From Colidextribacter sp. OB.20 (lineage in GTDB: Bacteria; Bacillota; Clostridia; Oscillospirales; Oscillospiraceae), in assembly GCF_009911595.1 (NCBI RefSeq), contig NZ_QWKG01000024.1, positions 1-59,749 of the forward strand: a DNA stretch of 59,749 nucleotides. Reading direction: 5' to 3'. A program made the translations under genes and the position numbers. Shown in pieces: positions 16,722 to 24,964 of this stretch. Below the pieces are notes generated by a model, which saw only the letters and a list, made by a program, of their open reading frames with translations, was not told the origin of the DNA and did not search any database. The stretch's first letter is position 1, and each line of letters starts with the position of its first letter.

Positions 16722-17555
16722 TTACCAGGCGGTCCAGCCGCCGTCGATCACAAGATTCGCGCCCGTCATGAAGGAAGAGGCCTTGGAGGCCAGGAAGATA
16801 ACCGCGCCGTTGTACTCGTCCTCCCGGGACATGCGGCCCATGGGCATTCTGGCGGTGAAGTTCTGAATGAAGGTCTCGTCCTGGGTGTCTCTCCACACGC
16901 CGGCGGGGGTCAGGGTGTTCACCCGGATGCCCTTCTTGCCCCAGTAGGTGGCGCAGTAGCGGGTCAGATTATAGACGCCCGACTTGGCGGCGGAGTAGGC
17001 CACCGGCTTGATAAAGGGCACCCCGGTGCGCTCCTCCTTGTACTTATAGATGTCCTGAATGGGAGAGACCATGCCATAGATGGAGCCGATGTTGATGATG
17101 GACCCGCCCTTGCCGGCGGCCACCATCCGGGCGCCCGCCGCCTGAATCATGAGGAAGGTCCCCACCAGGTTCACGTCCACCACCTCCCGGAACACATCCT
17201 CCGGGAACTTCTCAAAGGGCCCGGACACCTCCGGGGGGGCGCTGGGCTGGGTGTCGATGCCGGCGCAGTTCACCAGGACGTCAGGGGCGTCCTTCCAGAA
17301 CGCCTCCATCTGGTCCAGGGCGGCCTCAATGGTCTCCTTCCGGTTGATATCTACCTGATAGACCTGGAGGCGGCCGGCCTGATACTGGGCGGCGGGGAAG
17401 ATGGACTCCACCCGCTCCGGCGTGGGGTGGGCGGCGAAAATGGCAACCCGGGCGCCTCTCTCATACAGGCCTCGCGCCAAATTTTTGCCGATCTGTCCGA
17501 GGCCGCCTGTCACGATACAGATCTTGTCGGATACGTCAAACAACTCGTCTCTCAA
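16722..17555 (-). CDS. Short-chain dehydrogenase (SDR), sugar-acid type
   Basis: A 277-residue classical SDR: GGLGQIGKNLARGLYERGA is the NAD(P) glycine motif, VNCAGIDTQ the NNAG-like motif, and YSAAKSGVYNLTRYCATYWG contains the catalytic Tyr-x-x-x-Lys; Ser comes from IINIGSIYG. The C-terminus GANLVIDGGWTAW is typical of gluconate 5-dehydrogenase / KduD-like enzymes. The start is TTG 17555 (AGGGGAGT upstream). It is the first gene of the TRAP/aldolase operon, directly behind the putative GntR operator. Confidence 0.88.
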   Translation of the reverse strand: MRDELFDVSDKICIVTGGLGQIGKNLARGLYERGARVAIFAAHPTPERVESIFPAAQYQAGRLQVYQVDINRKETIEAALDQMEAFWKDAPDVLVNCAGIDTQPSAPPEVSGPFEKFPEDVFREVVDVNLVGTFLMIQAAGARMVAAGKGGSIINIGSIYGMVSPIQDIYKYKEERTGVPFIKPVAYSAAKSGVYNLTRYCATYWGKKGIRVNTLTPAGVWRDTQDETFIQNFTARMPMGRMSREDEYNGAVIFLASKASSFMTGANLVIDGGWTAW

Positions 17556-17594
17556 AGTATGTACTCCCCTTTATAATATGATTCCTTGGGTGGT

Positions 17595-17612
17595 ATGATG
17601 TCCTGACGTCAT
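17595..17612. promoter_or_regulatory. Candidate GntR/FadR-type operator of the SDR-TRAP operon
   Basis: An 18-bp inverted repeat, ATGATGTC-CT-GACGTCAT, matching at 7 of 8 positions in each arm. It covers the predicted transcription start of the minus-strand promoter at 17619-17647, an ideal repression site for the divergent GntR protein. Confidence 0.6.
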
Positions 17613-17618
17613 GTGAAC

Positions 17619-17647
17619 ATATTACCATGGTGCGGGAGTTGTGTCAA
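17619..17647 (-). promoter_or_regulatory. Promoter of the SDR-aldolase-TRAP operon
   Basis: On the minus strand TTGACA (17642-17647), 17 bp, TAATAT (17619-17624). Near-perfect sigma-A promoter. Confidence 0.8.
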
Positions 17648-17899
17648 TCTTCATTTTTAACAGTTATTATGCCCGGAATTTGTGCATAATAACATGACTT
17701 TGACCTGCTCTGTGCGGTCCGCCGCCGGTTTGCGGCCTGGAAATTGGAGCTTCTGTCCATGAAAGCCGAAAATTTCAAAATAAATTTAGAGGTTTGCGAT
17801 GGCGGGTCTCAAAAGGCGGAGAACAGGGTGCTGACGCGGGATATTCCCGTCATCAGGGGTGTTTTCCCCGAATTTGTATATCTTTTTGTGCGGAAACCC

Positions 17900-17945
17900 T
17901 TGACAGTACTGCACTGATTGGTATAGTATCAAATGGGCTTTGATA
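17900..17945 (+). promoter_or_regulatory. Promoter of the GntR regulator with overlapping inverted repeat
   Basis: TTGACA (17900-17905), 16 bp, TATAGT (17922-17927). TATCAAA-TGGGC-TTTGATA (17927-17945) is a perfect 7-bp-arm repeat at the start site and may serve autoregulation. The region 17648-17899 holds no convincing gene. Confidence 0.6.
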
Positions 17946-18003
17946 TCATTCTTTTTTGATTTGCGAGGTATGATTCAAAATTAAGATTTAAAGTAGGCAG
18001 TAG

Positions 18004-18708
18004 ATGATGATGGAAACTATCACGAAGAAGTCCGCGACACAGCTGGCCCTTGAAAATCTGCGCTCCTATGTTATGAACGACTCGGCCCAGGTGGGGGACC
18101 GCTTTCCCACAGAGAAGGACCTGTGCGCTCTGCTGGGGGTAGGGCGGGGGACGGTCCGGGAGGCGGTGAAGGTCCTGATCTCCCAGGGACTTCTGGAGAT
18201 TCGGCCGGGACTGGGCACGTTTATCAAGAGCAAGACCCCCATGCCGGCCGATTCCCTCTCCGACTGGTTTCTGAACAACGAGGTGGAGCTGCAGGACCTG
18301 ATTGTTGTGCGCTCCACCCTGGAGCCCCTGGCGGCCAAGCTGGCCATCGAACGGTGCACCGGCGAGCAGCTGTCCGCCCTGAAGAAGAACCAGGCCGGGG
18401 CCATAAAGGCCGCCGAACAGTGCGACGCCGCCGCCCTGGCCCACTATGACGAGGAGTTCCACCGCACCATTTTCGTCATTGCCGGGAATGTGCTGCTCAT
18501 TGAGATCAACGACATCATCTCCAGGCATCTGGCCCAGTTCCGTCAGAACACCTTTAAGATTAAGAACAATATTGACAATTTTATTCCAGCCCATGACGCG
18601 ATCATCCGGGCCTTCGAGACCCAGGACACCGCTCTGGGCGAAAAAAAGATGCGGCAGCATATGAAAAAGGTCGCCAAGGATCTGGAGTCGAGCAAGTTCA
18701 ACTCCTGA
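18004..18708 (+). CDS. GntR-family regulator, FadR subfamily
   Basis: A 234-residue protein. The N-terminal winged helix includes FPTEKDLCALLGVGRGTVRE (about residues 38-57) and the wing LLEIRPGLGTFI. The C-terminal all-helical FCD-type ligand domain spans about residues 90-225, with VRSTLEPLAAKLA, EEFHRTIF, and a late His (AHDAIIRAF) as expected for metal/ligand binding. Divergent from the SDR-aldolase-TRAP operon, so it likely controls that operon in response to its acid substrate. Several Met codons at 18004-18010 leave the exact start uncertain. Confidence 0.9.
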   Translation: MMMETITKKSATQLALENLRSYVMNDSAQVGDRFPTEKDLCALLGVGRGTVREAVKVLISQGLLEIRPGLGTFIKSKTPMPADSLSDWFLNNEVELQDLIVVRSTLEPLAAKLAIERCTGEQLSALKKNQAGAIKAAEQCDAAALAHYDEEFHRTIFVIAGNVLLIEINDIISRHLAQFRQNTFKIKNNIDNFIPAHDAIIRAFETQDTALGEKKMRQHMKKVAKDLESSKFNS

Positions 18709-18721
18709 ACAGCGAACGAGA

Positions 18722-18747
18722 AAAGGGACGCCTTGCGGCGGCCCTTT
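18722..18747 (+). terminator. Hairpin before malQ copy 2
   Basis: AAAGGG-A-CGCC (18722-18732) pairs with GGCG-G-CCCTTT (18737-18747). It ends the gntR transcript or attenuates entry into malQ; it resembles the hairpin at 6885-6908. Confidence 0.55.
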
Positions 18748-18778
18748 ATCCAAATCTCAGCAGAAACAGGTGAAAGAC

Positions 18779-20290
18779 GTGAGAAAAGCGGGAATTTTGA
18801 TGCCCATCTCCTCCCTCCCCTCCCCTTACGGCATCGGGACTCTGGGGGCGGAGGCGCGGAAATTTGTGGACTTTCTGGCGGCGGGGGGTCAGAGCTGCTG
18901 GCAGGTGCTGCCTCTGGGCCCCACCAGCTATGGCGACTCCCCCTATCAGTCCTTCTCCTCCTTCGCCGGCAACCCCTACTTTATCGACCTGGATACCCTG
19001 GCCGAGTGGGGGCTGCTGGAGCCCGGGGAGTATGAGAGCCTGGACTGGGGGGGCGATCAGTCGTACGTGGACTATGAGGCCCTGTACAGACGCCGTTTTG
19101 GCGTGCTGCGCCTGGCTGTCTCCCGGCTGAGCCGGGGGGACAGATTTGAGATGCGGGGCACCCTCTGGAACGCGGACTGGCTGGAGGACTACGCCCTGTT
19201 CATGGCCCTGAAGGACAGATACAGCGGAAGGTCCTGGCTGGAGTGGCCGGAGGAGCTGCGCCTGCGGAAATCCGCCGCGCTGGACCAAGCCCGGGCGGAG
19301 CTGGACGGGGAGACCTCCTTCTGGAAGGGAGTGCAGTACCTCTTCTTCTCCCAGTGGTGGACGCTGAAGGAATACGCCAACCAAAAGGGCGTGTCCATCA
19401 TCGGCGACCTGCCCATCTATGTGGCCCTGGACAGCGCCGACGTCTGGGCCGGCCGGTCCCAGTTCCAGCTGGACGGAGAGGGCTGGCCCACCGAGGTGGC
19501 GGGCTGTCCCCCCGACGCCTTCACTGCCGACGGCCAGCTGTGGGGCAATCCCCTCTTCAACTGGGAGCGGATGAGGGAGGAGGGCTACGCCTGGTGGCTC
19601 AAGCGGATCGCTTGGCAATTCCAGCTCTACGACACCCTGCGCATCGACCACTTCCGGGGCTTTGACGCCTACTACGCCATCCCTTACGGGGACAAGACCG
19701 CCCGCAACGGCAGGTGGAGGCCCGGCCCGGGCATCGAATTTTTTAAGACAGTGAACAGGGCGTTGGGGAAAAAGGATATCATCGCCGAGGATTTGGGCTT
19801 TCTCACCCCCTCGGTGCATAAGCTGCTCAGGAACTCGGGCTATCCGGGGATGAAGGTGCTACAGTTCGCCTTCGACGATAAATACTCAGACAGCGATTAC
19901 CTGCCCCACCGCTACCCTGCCAAGTGTGTGGTCTACGCCGGCACCCACGACAACGACACCGTTCAGGGCTGGCTGGCCCTCGCCCCACGGCGGGTCAAGT
20001 CCTTTGCCAGGGACTACCTGCGCCTGAGCCGGCGGGAGGGCTACCACTGGGGGGTGATGCGGGCGGCCTGGGCCTCCCCCGCTGATCTGGCGGTGATGCA
20101 GCTCCAGGACGTCCTCGGCCTGGGCAGCGAGGCCCGGATGAATATCCCCTCCACCCTGGGAAATAATTGGAAGTGGAGAGCCCTGCCCGGTGCCTGCAAT
20201 GAGGAGCTGGCCCAGCGGCTGTATCAGGAGATGAGGGTGTATCAGCGTCTGCCCAAGAAGCCAGTCCCCAGAGCCAAACGGCCCAAATAG
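18779..20290 (+). CDS. malQ: 4-alpha-glucanotransferase (amylomaltase), copy 2
   Basis: A second GH77 enzyme of about 503 residues, strongly similar to the gene at 6935 along its length, including a stretch of about 92 identical bases (7046-7137 versus 18900-18991). Catalytic segments are intact: LRIDHFRGFDAYYAIPYG, IIAEDLGFLTPSV and AGTHDNDTVQGW. The predicted start GTG 18779 (MRKAGILMPISSLPS) lies behind AGGTGA; GTG 18770 is an in-frame alternative. The C-terminus has a basic tail, KKPVPRAKRPK, absent from copy 1. It precedes glycogen phosphorylase, so it probably remodels stored or sucrose-derived glucan, whereas copy 1 serves imported maltodextrin. This division of labour is inferred. Confidence 0.94.
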   Translation: MRKAGILMPISSLPSPYGIGTLGAEARKFVDFLAAGGQSCWQVLPLGPTSYGDSPYQSFSSFAGNPYFIDLDTLAEWGLLEPGEYESLDWGGDQSYVDYEALYRRRFGVLRLAVSRLSRGDRFEMRGTLWNADWLEDYALFMALKDRYSGRSWLEWPEELRLRKSAALDQARAELDGETSFWKGVQYLFFSQWWTLKEYANQKGVSIIGDLPIYVALDSADVWAGRSQFQLDGEGWPTEVAGCPPDAFTADGQLWGNPLFNWERMREEGYAWWLKRIAWQFQLYDTLRIDHFRGFDAYYAIPYGDKTARNGRWRPGPGIEFFKTVNRALGKKDIIAEDLGFLTPSVHKLLRNSGYPGMKVLQFAFDDKYSDSDYLPHRYPAKCVVYAGTHDNDTVQGWLALAPRRVKSFARDYLRLSRREGYHWGVMRAAWASPADLAVMQLQDVLGLGSEARMNIPSTLGNNWKWRALPGACNEELAQRLYQEMRVYQRLPKKPVPRAKRPK

Positions 20291-20296
20291 GACTTT

Positions 20297-20450
20297 TGTA
20301 GGGGCGGATATCATCCGCCCTCTGCACAGACACGCGTGTAGGGCGCGACGACCCGGCGCGCCGGTCTCCGGCAAGACGCCATGCCCTGTAGGGGCGCACA
20401 TTGTGCGCCCACCAGGATACCCACACGGGCGGATAATGTCCGCCCCTGCA
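20297..20450. repeat. Cluster of palindromic GTAGGGGCG repeats (REP/MITE-like)
   Basis: Units of about 24 bp beginning TGTAGGGGCG, each able to fold on itself: 20297-20320 and 20387-20410 in direct order, 20427-20450 inverted, plus a degenerate copy starting near 20338. The outer two units form imperfect terminal inverted repeats. The cluster fills the malQ-glgP gap. It has the look of a dispersed non-coding repeat. It could also act as an mRNA hairpin array. Confidence 0.7.
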
Positions 20451-20484
20451 GATATTAAAATCCCACCACAAGGAGATGTATCTT

Positions 20485-22764
20485 ATGCAGTTAAAAGAAC
20501 AGCTTTTCCAGACCACCCAGGCCCGTTTTGGCTGCGCTCCCGACCAGTGTGATGACCGCCAGCTCTACGAGGCCCTGCTTCTGCTTACCCGGAACATGGC
20601 CCAGAACCGCCCCGCCCCTGCGGGGGAGCGGAAGCTCTACTATTTCTCGGCGGAGTTCCTCATGGGCAAGCTGCTGAGCAACAATCTGCTGGCATTAGGG
20701 CTCCACGACGAGGTGAAGGACCTGCTGGCCGATCTGGGCCGGGACCTGGGGGTCATTGAGTCCATGGAGCCCGAGCCCTCTCTGGGCAACGGCGGGCTGG
20801 GCCGTCTGGCCGCCTGCTTCCTGGACTCCATCGCCGCCCTGGGCCTGCCTGGCGACGGGGTGGGCCTGAACTACCACTACGGCCTGTTCCGGCAGAGCTT
20901 CCATCAGGGCCGGCAGGTGGAGGAGCCCGACCCCTGGATCGAGCCGGACAGCTGGCTCATCCCCACCGGAATGAACTTCACCGTCCCCTTCGGCGGCTTC
21001 GAGCTGAAGGCGGTGCTCTATGACGTTGCCATCCCCGGGGCCAACAACGAGTACGCCAACCGGCTGCACCTGTTCGACGTGGTCCAGCCCGCCGACAAGC
21101 CCTGGGTGGGCATCGACTTCGACAAGGGGGACATCGCCCACCGGCTGACCTCCTTCCTCTACCCCGACGACAGCGACGACGCCGGCCGGCTGCTGCGGGT
21201 CTATCAGCAGTACTTCATGGTGTCCGCCGGAGCCCAGCTCATTTTGTCCGAGCTGGAGAAGCGGGGCTGTGCCCTGAACACCCTGGCCGACCATGTAGCT
21301 ATCCAGATCAACGACACCCACCCCTCCATGGTCATCCCCGAGCTCATCCGCCTGCTGACAGAGAGGGGCATGTCCTTTGACGAGGCATTCGATCAGGTCC
21401 GCCGCACCTGCGCCTATACCAACCACACCATCCTGGCCGAGGCCCTGGAGAAGTGGCCCCTGTCCTTTATCGAGAAGGTGGCCCCCCAGATCGTCCCCGT
21501 CATTCTGGAGTTGGACCGGCGGATGAAGCAGGCCCACCCGGACCCCAAGGCAGCCATTGTGGACGATCAGAACCGGGTACACATGGCCCACATGGACATC
21601 CACTGCGGCTACTCGGTGAACGGCGTGGCCGCCCTGCATACCGAGATTCTGAAAAACTCCGAGCTCAAGCCCTTCTATGACATCTACCCGGAAAAATTCA
21701 ACAATAAGACCAACGGCGTCACCTTCCGCCGGTGGCTGGAGGCCTGCGACCCGGAGCTGGCCGGGCTCATTGACAGCTGCGTCGGCCCTGACTGGCGCAC
21801 CGACGCCGATAAGCTGGAGGGCCTGCTGGCCTTCCGGGAGGACGAGACGGTGCTGGACCGGCTGCTGGCGGTGAAGCAGGACAACAAAAACCAGCTGTGC
21901 CGGGTGCTGTGGGCGGAGCAGGGCATCGAGCTGGACCCCTACTCTGTGTTTGACATCCAGGTCAAGCGCCTCCACGAGTACAAGCGCCAGCAGATGAACG
22001 CCCTGTATATCATCCACAAGTACCTGGAGATCAAGGCGGGCCGGCTGCCCGAGCGTCCGGTGACCGTTTTCTTCGGGGCGAAGGCCGCCCCTGCGTATGT
22101 AATGGCCAAGCACATCATCCACCTGATTCTCTGCCTGCAGAAGCTCATCGACCAGGACCCCCAGGTGCGGCCCTGGCTGCGGGTGGCCATGGTGGAGAAC
22201 TACAATGTCACCTGGGCTGAGCGGCTCATCCCCGCCTGCGACATCTCCGAGCAGATTTCCCTGGCCTCCAAGGAGGCCAGCGGCACGGGCAACATGAAGT
22301 TCATGGCTAACGGCGCCGTCACGCTGGGCACCCTGGACGGGGCCAACGTGGAGATCGCCCAGCTGGTGGGAGAGGAGAACATCTATACCTTCGGCCGGCA
22401 CAGCGACGAGGTGATCGCCCTGTATCAGGGCGACGAGCCCGACGGCCGGGCCTACCGGCCCCTGGACTGCTACCACCGCCCGGCGGTGGAGCGGCTGGTG
22501 GACTTCCTGGTCTCCCCCCAGCTGCTGGCCATCGGCGACCCGGCCAGCCTTTCCCAGCTGTGGTGTGACATGAAGAACAAGGACTGGTTTATGGCCCTGC
22601 TGGACGTGGAGGACTATATCGCCGTGAAGGAGCAGGCTATTCACGACTACGGCGACCGGCGGGCCTGGGCGCAAAAGATGCTGGTCAACATCGCCAAGTC
22701 GGGCTATTTCTCCTCCGACCGCACCATCCGACAGTACAATGAGGATATCTGGCATCTGAAATAA
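20485..22764 (+). CDS. glgP: Glycogen/alpha-glucan phosphorylase
   Basis: GT35 enzyme that releases glucose-1-phosphate from alpha-1,4-glucan with inorganic phosphate and PLP. 759 residues, typical for bacteria. Motifs: [62 protein letters not shown], and the PLP-lysine region [21 protein letters not shown] chose ATG 20485 because AAGGAG (20470-20475) sits 9 bp upstream; ATG 20476 overlaps that site. It works with MalQ and the amylosucrase in glucan turnover. The mobile element begins 11 bp after its stop, so its natural terminator has probably been displaced. Confidence 0.97.
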   Translation: MQLKEQLFQTTQARFGCAPDQCDDRQLYEALLLLTRNMAQNRPAPAGERKLYYFSAEFLMGKLLSNNLLALGLHDEVKDLLADLGRDLGVIESMEPEPSLGNGGLGRLAACFLDSIAALGLPGDGVGLNYHYGLFRQSFHQGRQVEEPDPWIEPDSWLIPTGMNFTVPFGGFELKAVLYDVAIPGANNEYANRLHLFDVVQPADKPWVGIDFDKGDIAHRLTSFLYPDDSDDAGRLLRVYQQYFMVSAGAQLILSELEKRGCALNTLADHVAIQINDTHPSMVIPELIRLLTERGMSFDEAFDQVRRTCAYTNHTILAEALEKWPLSFIEKVAPQIVPVILELDRRMKQAHPDPKAAIVDDQNRVHMAHMDIHCGYSVNGVAALHTEILKNSELKPFYDIYPEKFNNKTNGVTFRRWLEACDPELAGLIDSCVGPDWRTDADKLEGLLAFREDETVLDRLLAVKQDNKNQLCRVLWAEQGIELDPYSVFDIQVKRLHEYKRQQMNALYIIHKYLEIKAGRLPERPVTVFFGAKAAPAYVMAKHIIHLILCLQKLIDQDPQVRPWLRVAMVENYNVTWAERLIPACDISEQISLASKEASGTGNMKFMANGAVTLGTLDGANVEIAQLVGEENIYTFGRHSDEVIALYQGDEPDGRAYRPLDCYHRPAVERLVDFLVSPQLLAIGDPASLSQLWCDMKNKDWFMALLDVEDYIAVKEQAIHDYGDRRAWAQKMLVNIAKSGYFSSDRTIRQYNEDIWHLK

Positions 22765-22776
22765 CAATATGTATTG

Positions 22777-22791
22777 AAAAAGTGCGCCCCG
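22777..22791 (+). repeat. Left terminal inverted repeat of the transposon
   Basis: AAAAAGTGCGCCCCG, an exact inverse of 32299-32313. It begins 13 bp after the glgP stop codon. Confidence 0.7.
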
Positions 22792-22842
22792 AGGCGGTGT
22801 CTGTAAGTGAAAATCATTTTGTTTAGGACGGCGTGGCGATTG

Positions 22843-24528
22843 TCACGCTGTCTTTTTCCTGTGTTTCTGCATGGAATTATAGTAGGCCAGATATTCCCGT
22901 TCCAGCGTTTCCGGCTCCGGGGCTACCCACAAACCGATGGTGTTGTAATGGATGTCCACTCGTTGATGGCGTTTGCCATCTACCTTGTTAGGCTTGGACA
23001 CTACAATTTTTTCAATGAACTCGTGGACAATCTCAGGCGTCAGCTCCGTCAGCCGGGTCACCTGTCTGGCCCGCTGGATGAACTTCTGCAAATCATCGGC
23101 TTTGTCGGCGGTGGCGTTCAAACTGTCCTCCAATGCTGGAATATCCTCTTTCAACCGCCGCTGCTCATTTTCCAAGGATACCGTCAGCGTGGCAAAACGC
23201 TCCTCGGAGAGCAGACCCTTGGTCATGTCCTCGTAGCTTTTTTGGATAAGCTGGTCAATCTCCGCCACCCGCTGCTTGGCTTTGTCCAACTCCCGGCGCT
23301 TGGCGGTCAGTTCTTTCTTCTCTTGCAGTCCGAACCGCTCCATCTGCTCCTGGGCAAACCGCTTTTCATAGACCTGAACGTACCACAACAACCTCTGCAA
23401 GCCCTCCAACACCAACTGCTCCACAATGCGTTCCCGGATATAGTGAGCGGAACATACACCGGGGGCCTTACGGTAGCTGGAACAAAAGAAGTTGGCCTGC
23501 TCTCGCTTATAGTTCCCCATGGCACTGTAGTACAGTTTCTCGCCGCAATCAGCACAGTACAATAAACCTGAGAACATACTCACAGCGCCCGTCCTTGTGG
23601 GCCTGCGGCGGTGCCGACGGAGGCTTTGAACAAGAGCAAAGGTTTCACTGTCAATGATGGCGGGGTGGGTATTGGGGAATACCTTCCAATCCTTTTGGGG
23701 CCTGTCTAACTGCTTTTTTTGCTTGAAAGACTGGCGGTAGGTGCGAAAGTTCACGGTGTCGCCCACATACTCCTGTCTGTCCAAAATACCCGCCACTGTG
23801 CCAGAGCTCCAGTTGCAAGGGTACGCCGGTGGCTTATTGGCACAGTTGATGCCGGTGCTGTGTAGATACTCGCTGGGGGTCATCACGCCGTTAGAACGCA
23901 GTTTCCTGGCGATTTGAGTGGGCCCCAGGCCAGACACGCTCATCTGAAAGATACGCCGCACTACCTCCGCCGCTGGTTCGTCCACAATCCACCTGTTCTT
24001 ATCCTCTGGCGCTTTCGTGTAACCGTAGGGCGGGTTAGTGGTGAGTGGAATCCCGGCGTTGCCACGACTCTGCATGACACGGCGTACCTTGTCGCTGGTA
24101 TTTTTGGCGTGCCACTCGTTGAAAAGGTCTTGCATTGGAACAATATCGCTGACCCCGTTGGCGGTGTCGATGTTGTCCATGATGGCGATGTACCGCACGT
24201 TCAGCCGGACAAAATCTTCTTCCAGAAGCTGCCCCACCACAAGACGGTTGCGCCCCAACCTGGAGTGATCTTTCACAACGAGGTTTGCCACAAGCCCCTG
24301 TTCGGCCAGTTCCATGATCTCCATGAAAGCCGGCCTTGCGAACGTAACACCCGAGTACCCGTCGTCGAACATAAAGCGGGGGTTGGGCAGGTGGTTGTCT
24401 GCGGCGAATTTCTCCAAAATAGCCCTTTGATTCTGGATTGAGCCTGAGATACCCTCTTTCTCATCGTCACGGGACAGTCTGGCGTAGAGAACAGTAATTC
24501 TCTGCTCGTTTGGCTGCTTTTTCTTCAA
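22843..24528 (-). CDS. Large serine recombinase (TnpX/TndX-like)
   Basis: A 561-residue site-specific recombinase. The catalytic resolvase domain (about 1-150) contains YARLSRDDEKEG with nucleophile Ser19, and the Arg motif KDHSRLGRNRLVVGQ. A recombinase domain follows (IFQMSVSGLGPTQIARKL, GTVAGILDRQEYVGDTVNF), then a zinc ribbon (LYCADCGEKLYY with FFCSSYRKAPGVCSAHYI), and a coiled-coil segment (about 390-470). It would excise and integrate the element through short ends with a GA core, as for TnpX and TndX. Its gene lies at the extreme left end of the element, reading outward. Shorter than TnpX (about 700), close to TndX (about 530). Confidence 0.93.
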   Translation of the reverse strand: MKKKQPNEQRITVLYARLSRDDEKEGISGSIQNQRAILEKFAADNHLPNPRFMFDDGYSGVTFARPAFMEIMELAEQGLVANLVVKDHSRLGRNRLVVGQLLEEDFVRLNVRYIAIMDNIDTANGVSDIVPMQDLFNEWHAKNTSDKVRRVMQSRGNAGIPLTTNPPYGYTKAPEDKNRWIVDEPAAEVVRRIFQMSVSGLGPTQIARKLRSNGVMTPSEYLHSTGINCANKPPAYPCNWSSGTVAGILDRQEYVGDTVNFRTYRQSFKQKKQLDRPQKDWKVFPNTHPAIIDSETFALVQSLRRHRRRPTRTGAVSMFSGLLYCADCGEKLYYSAMGNYKREQANFFCSSYRKAPGVCSAHYIRERIVEQLVLEGLQRLLWYVQVYEKRFAQEQMERFGLQEKKELTAKRRELDKAKQRVAEIDQLIQKSYEDMTKGLLSEERFATLTVSLENEQRRLKEDIPALEDSLNATADKADDLQKFIQRARQVTRLTELTPEIVHEFIEKIVVSKPNKVDGKRHQRVDIHYNTIGLWVAPEPETLEREYLAYYNSMQKHRKKTA

Positions 24529-24611
24529 AATGTACTCCTTTCCGCAGCCGAGTGTGATATGAATTGCAAGGTGCTATTATCATACCACACCCGGCGCAAA
24601 ACTTCAACACT

Positions 24612-24884
24612 TTACAGTGTGATATTTCGGTTGAGAATGTGGCTAATCTTTCCTTCAGCGGTTTCGGCGGCGGCTTTGGTGAAATGGGCGTTGACGGTAT
24701 AGACGGTCCCGCCGATCTCCTGCTCAAAGCTGATGGGGCGGCTGTATTGATGCTTTTTCAGCCAGTCCAACCGTTCCTCACGGGACAGGCTGGCAAGGTA
24801 AGCTGCTGTTTTATCAATCTGCTCCATCACTTCATCGTAAATTTTTGTTTCTTGCTCGGTCAATTCAATCTGAAAAATGTTCAT
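24612..24884 (-). CDS. TnpW-like transposon-encoded protein
   Basis: A 90-residue protein; the C-terminal half, EIGGTVYTVNAHFTKAAAET then AEGKISHIL, matches the small TnpW proteins carried by Tn4451-type elements. Function is not established. The N-terminal part is rich in charged residues and likely helical. It lies between the relaxase and recombinase genes in the same orientation. Confidence 0.65.
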   Translation of the reverse strand: MNIFQIELTEQETKIYDEVMEQIDKTAAYLASLSREERLDWLKKHQYSRPISFEQEIGGTVYTVNAHFTKAAAETAEGKISHILNRNITL

Positions 24885-24964
24885 CTGGTAGCAATCCTTT
24901 CTCTGCGCTTATCCTGCGTGCGGCCCATGCGCTGGGCCTGTATTTCCTGTTCCAGTTTCAAGTT

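Noticed and set aside
17759..17917. 52-codon plus-strand frame upstream of gntR starting MKAENFKINLEV
   Set aside because: It covers the gntR -35 element, has no good ribosome site and no known homologue; more likely non-coding.
20695..22767. 690-codon minus-strand frame opposite glgP
   Set aside because: Shadow of the phosphorylase gene; composition typical of antisense frames in high-G+C DNA.
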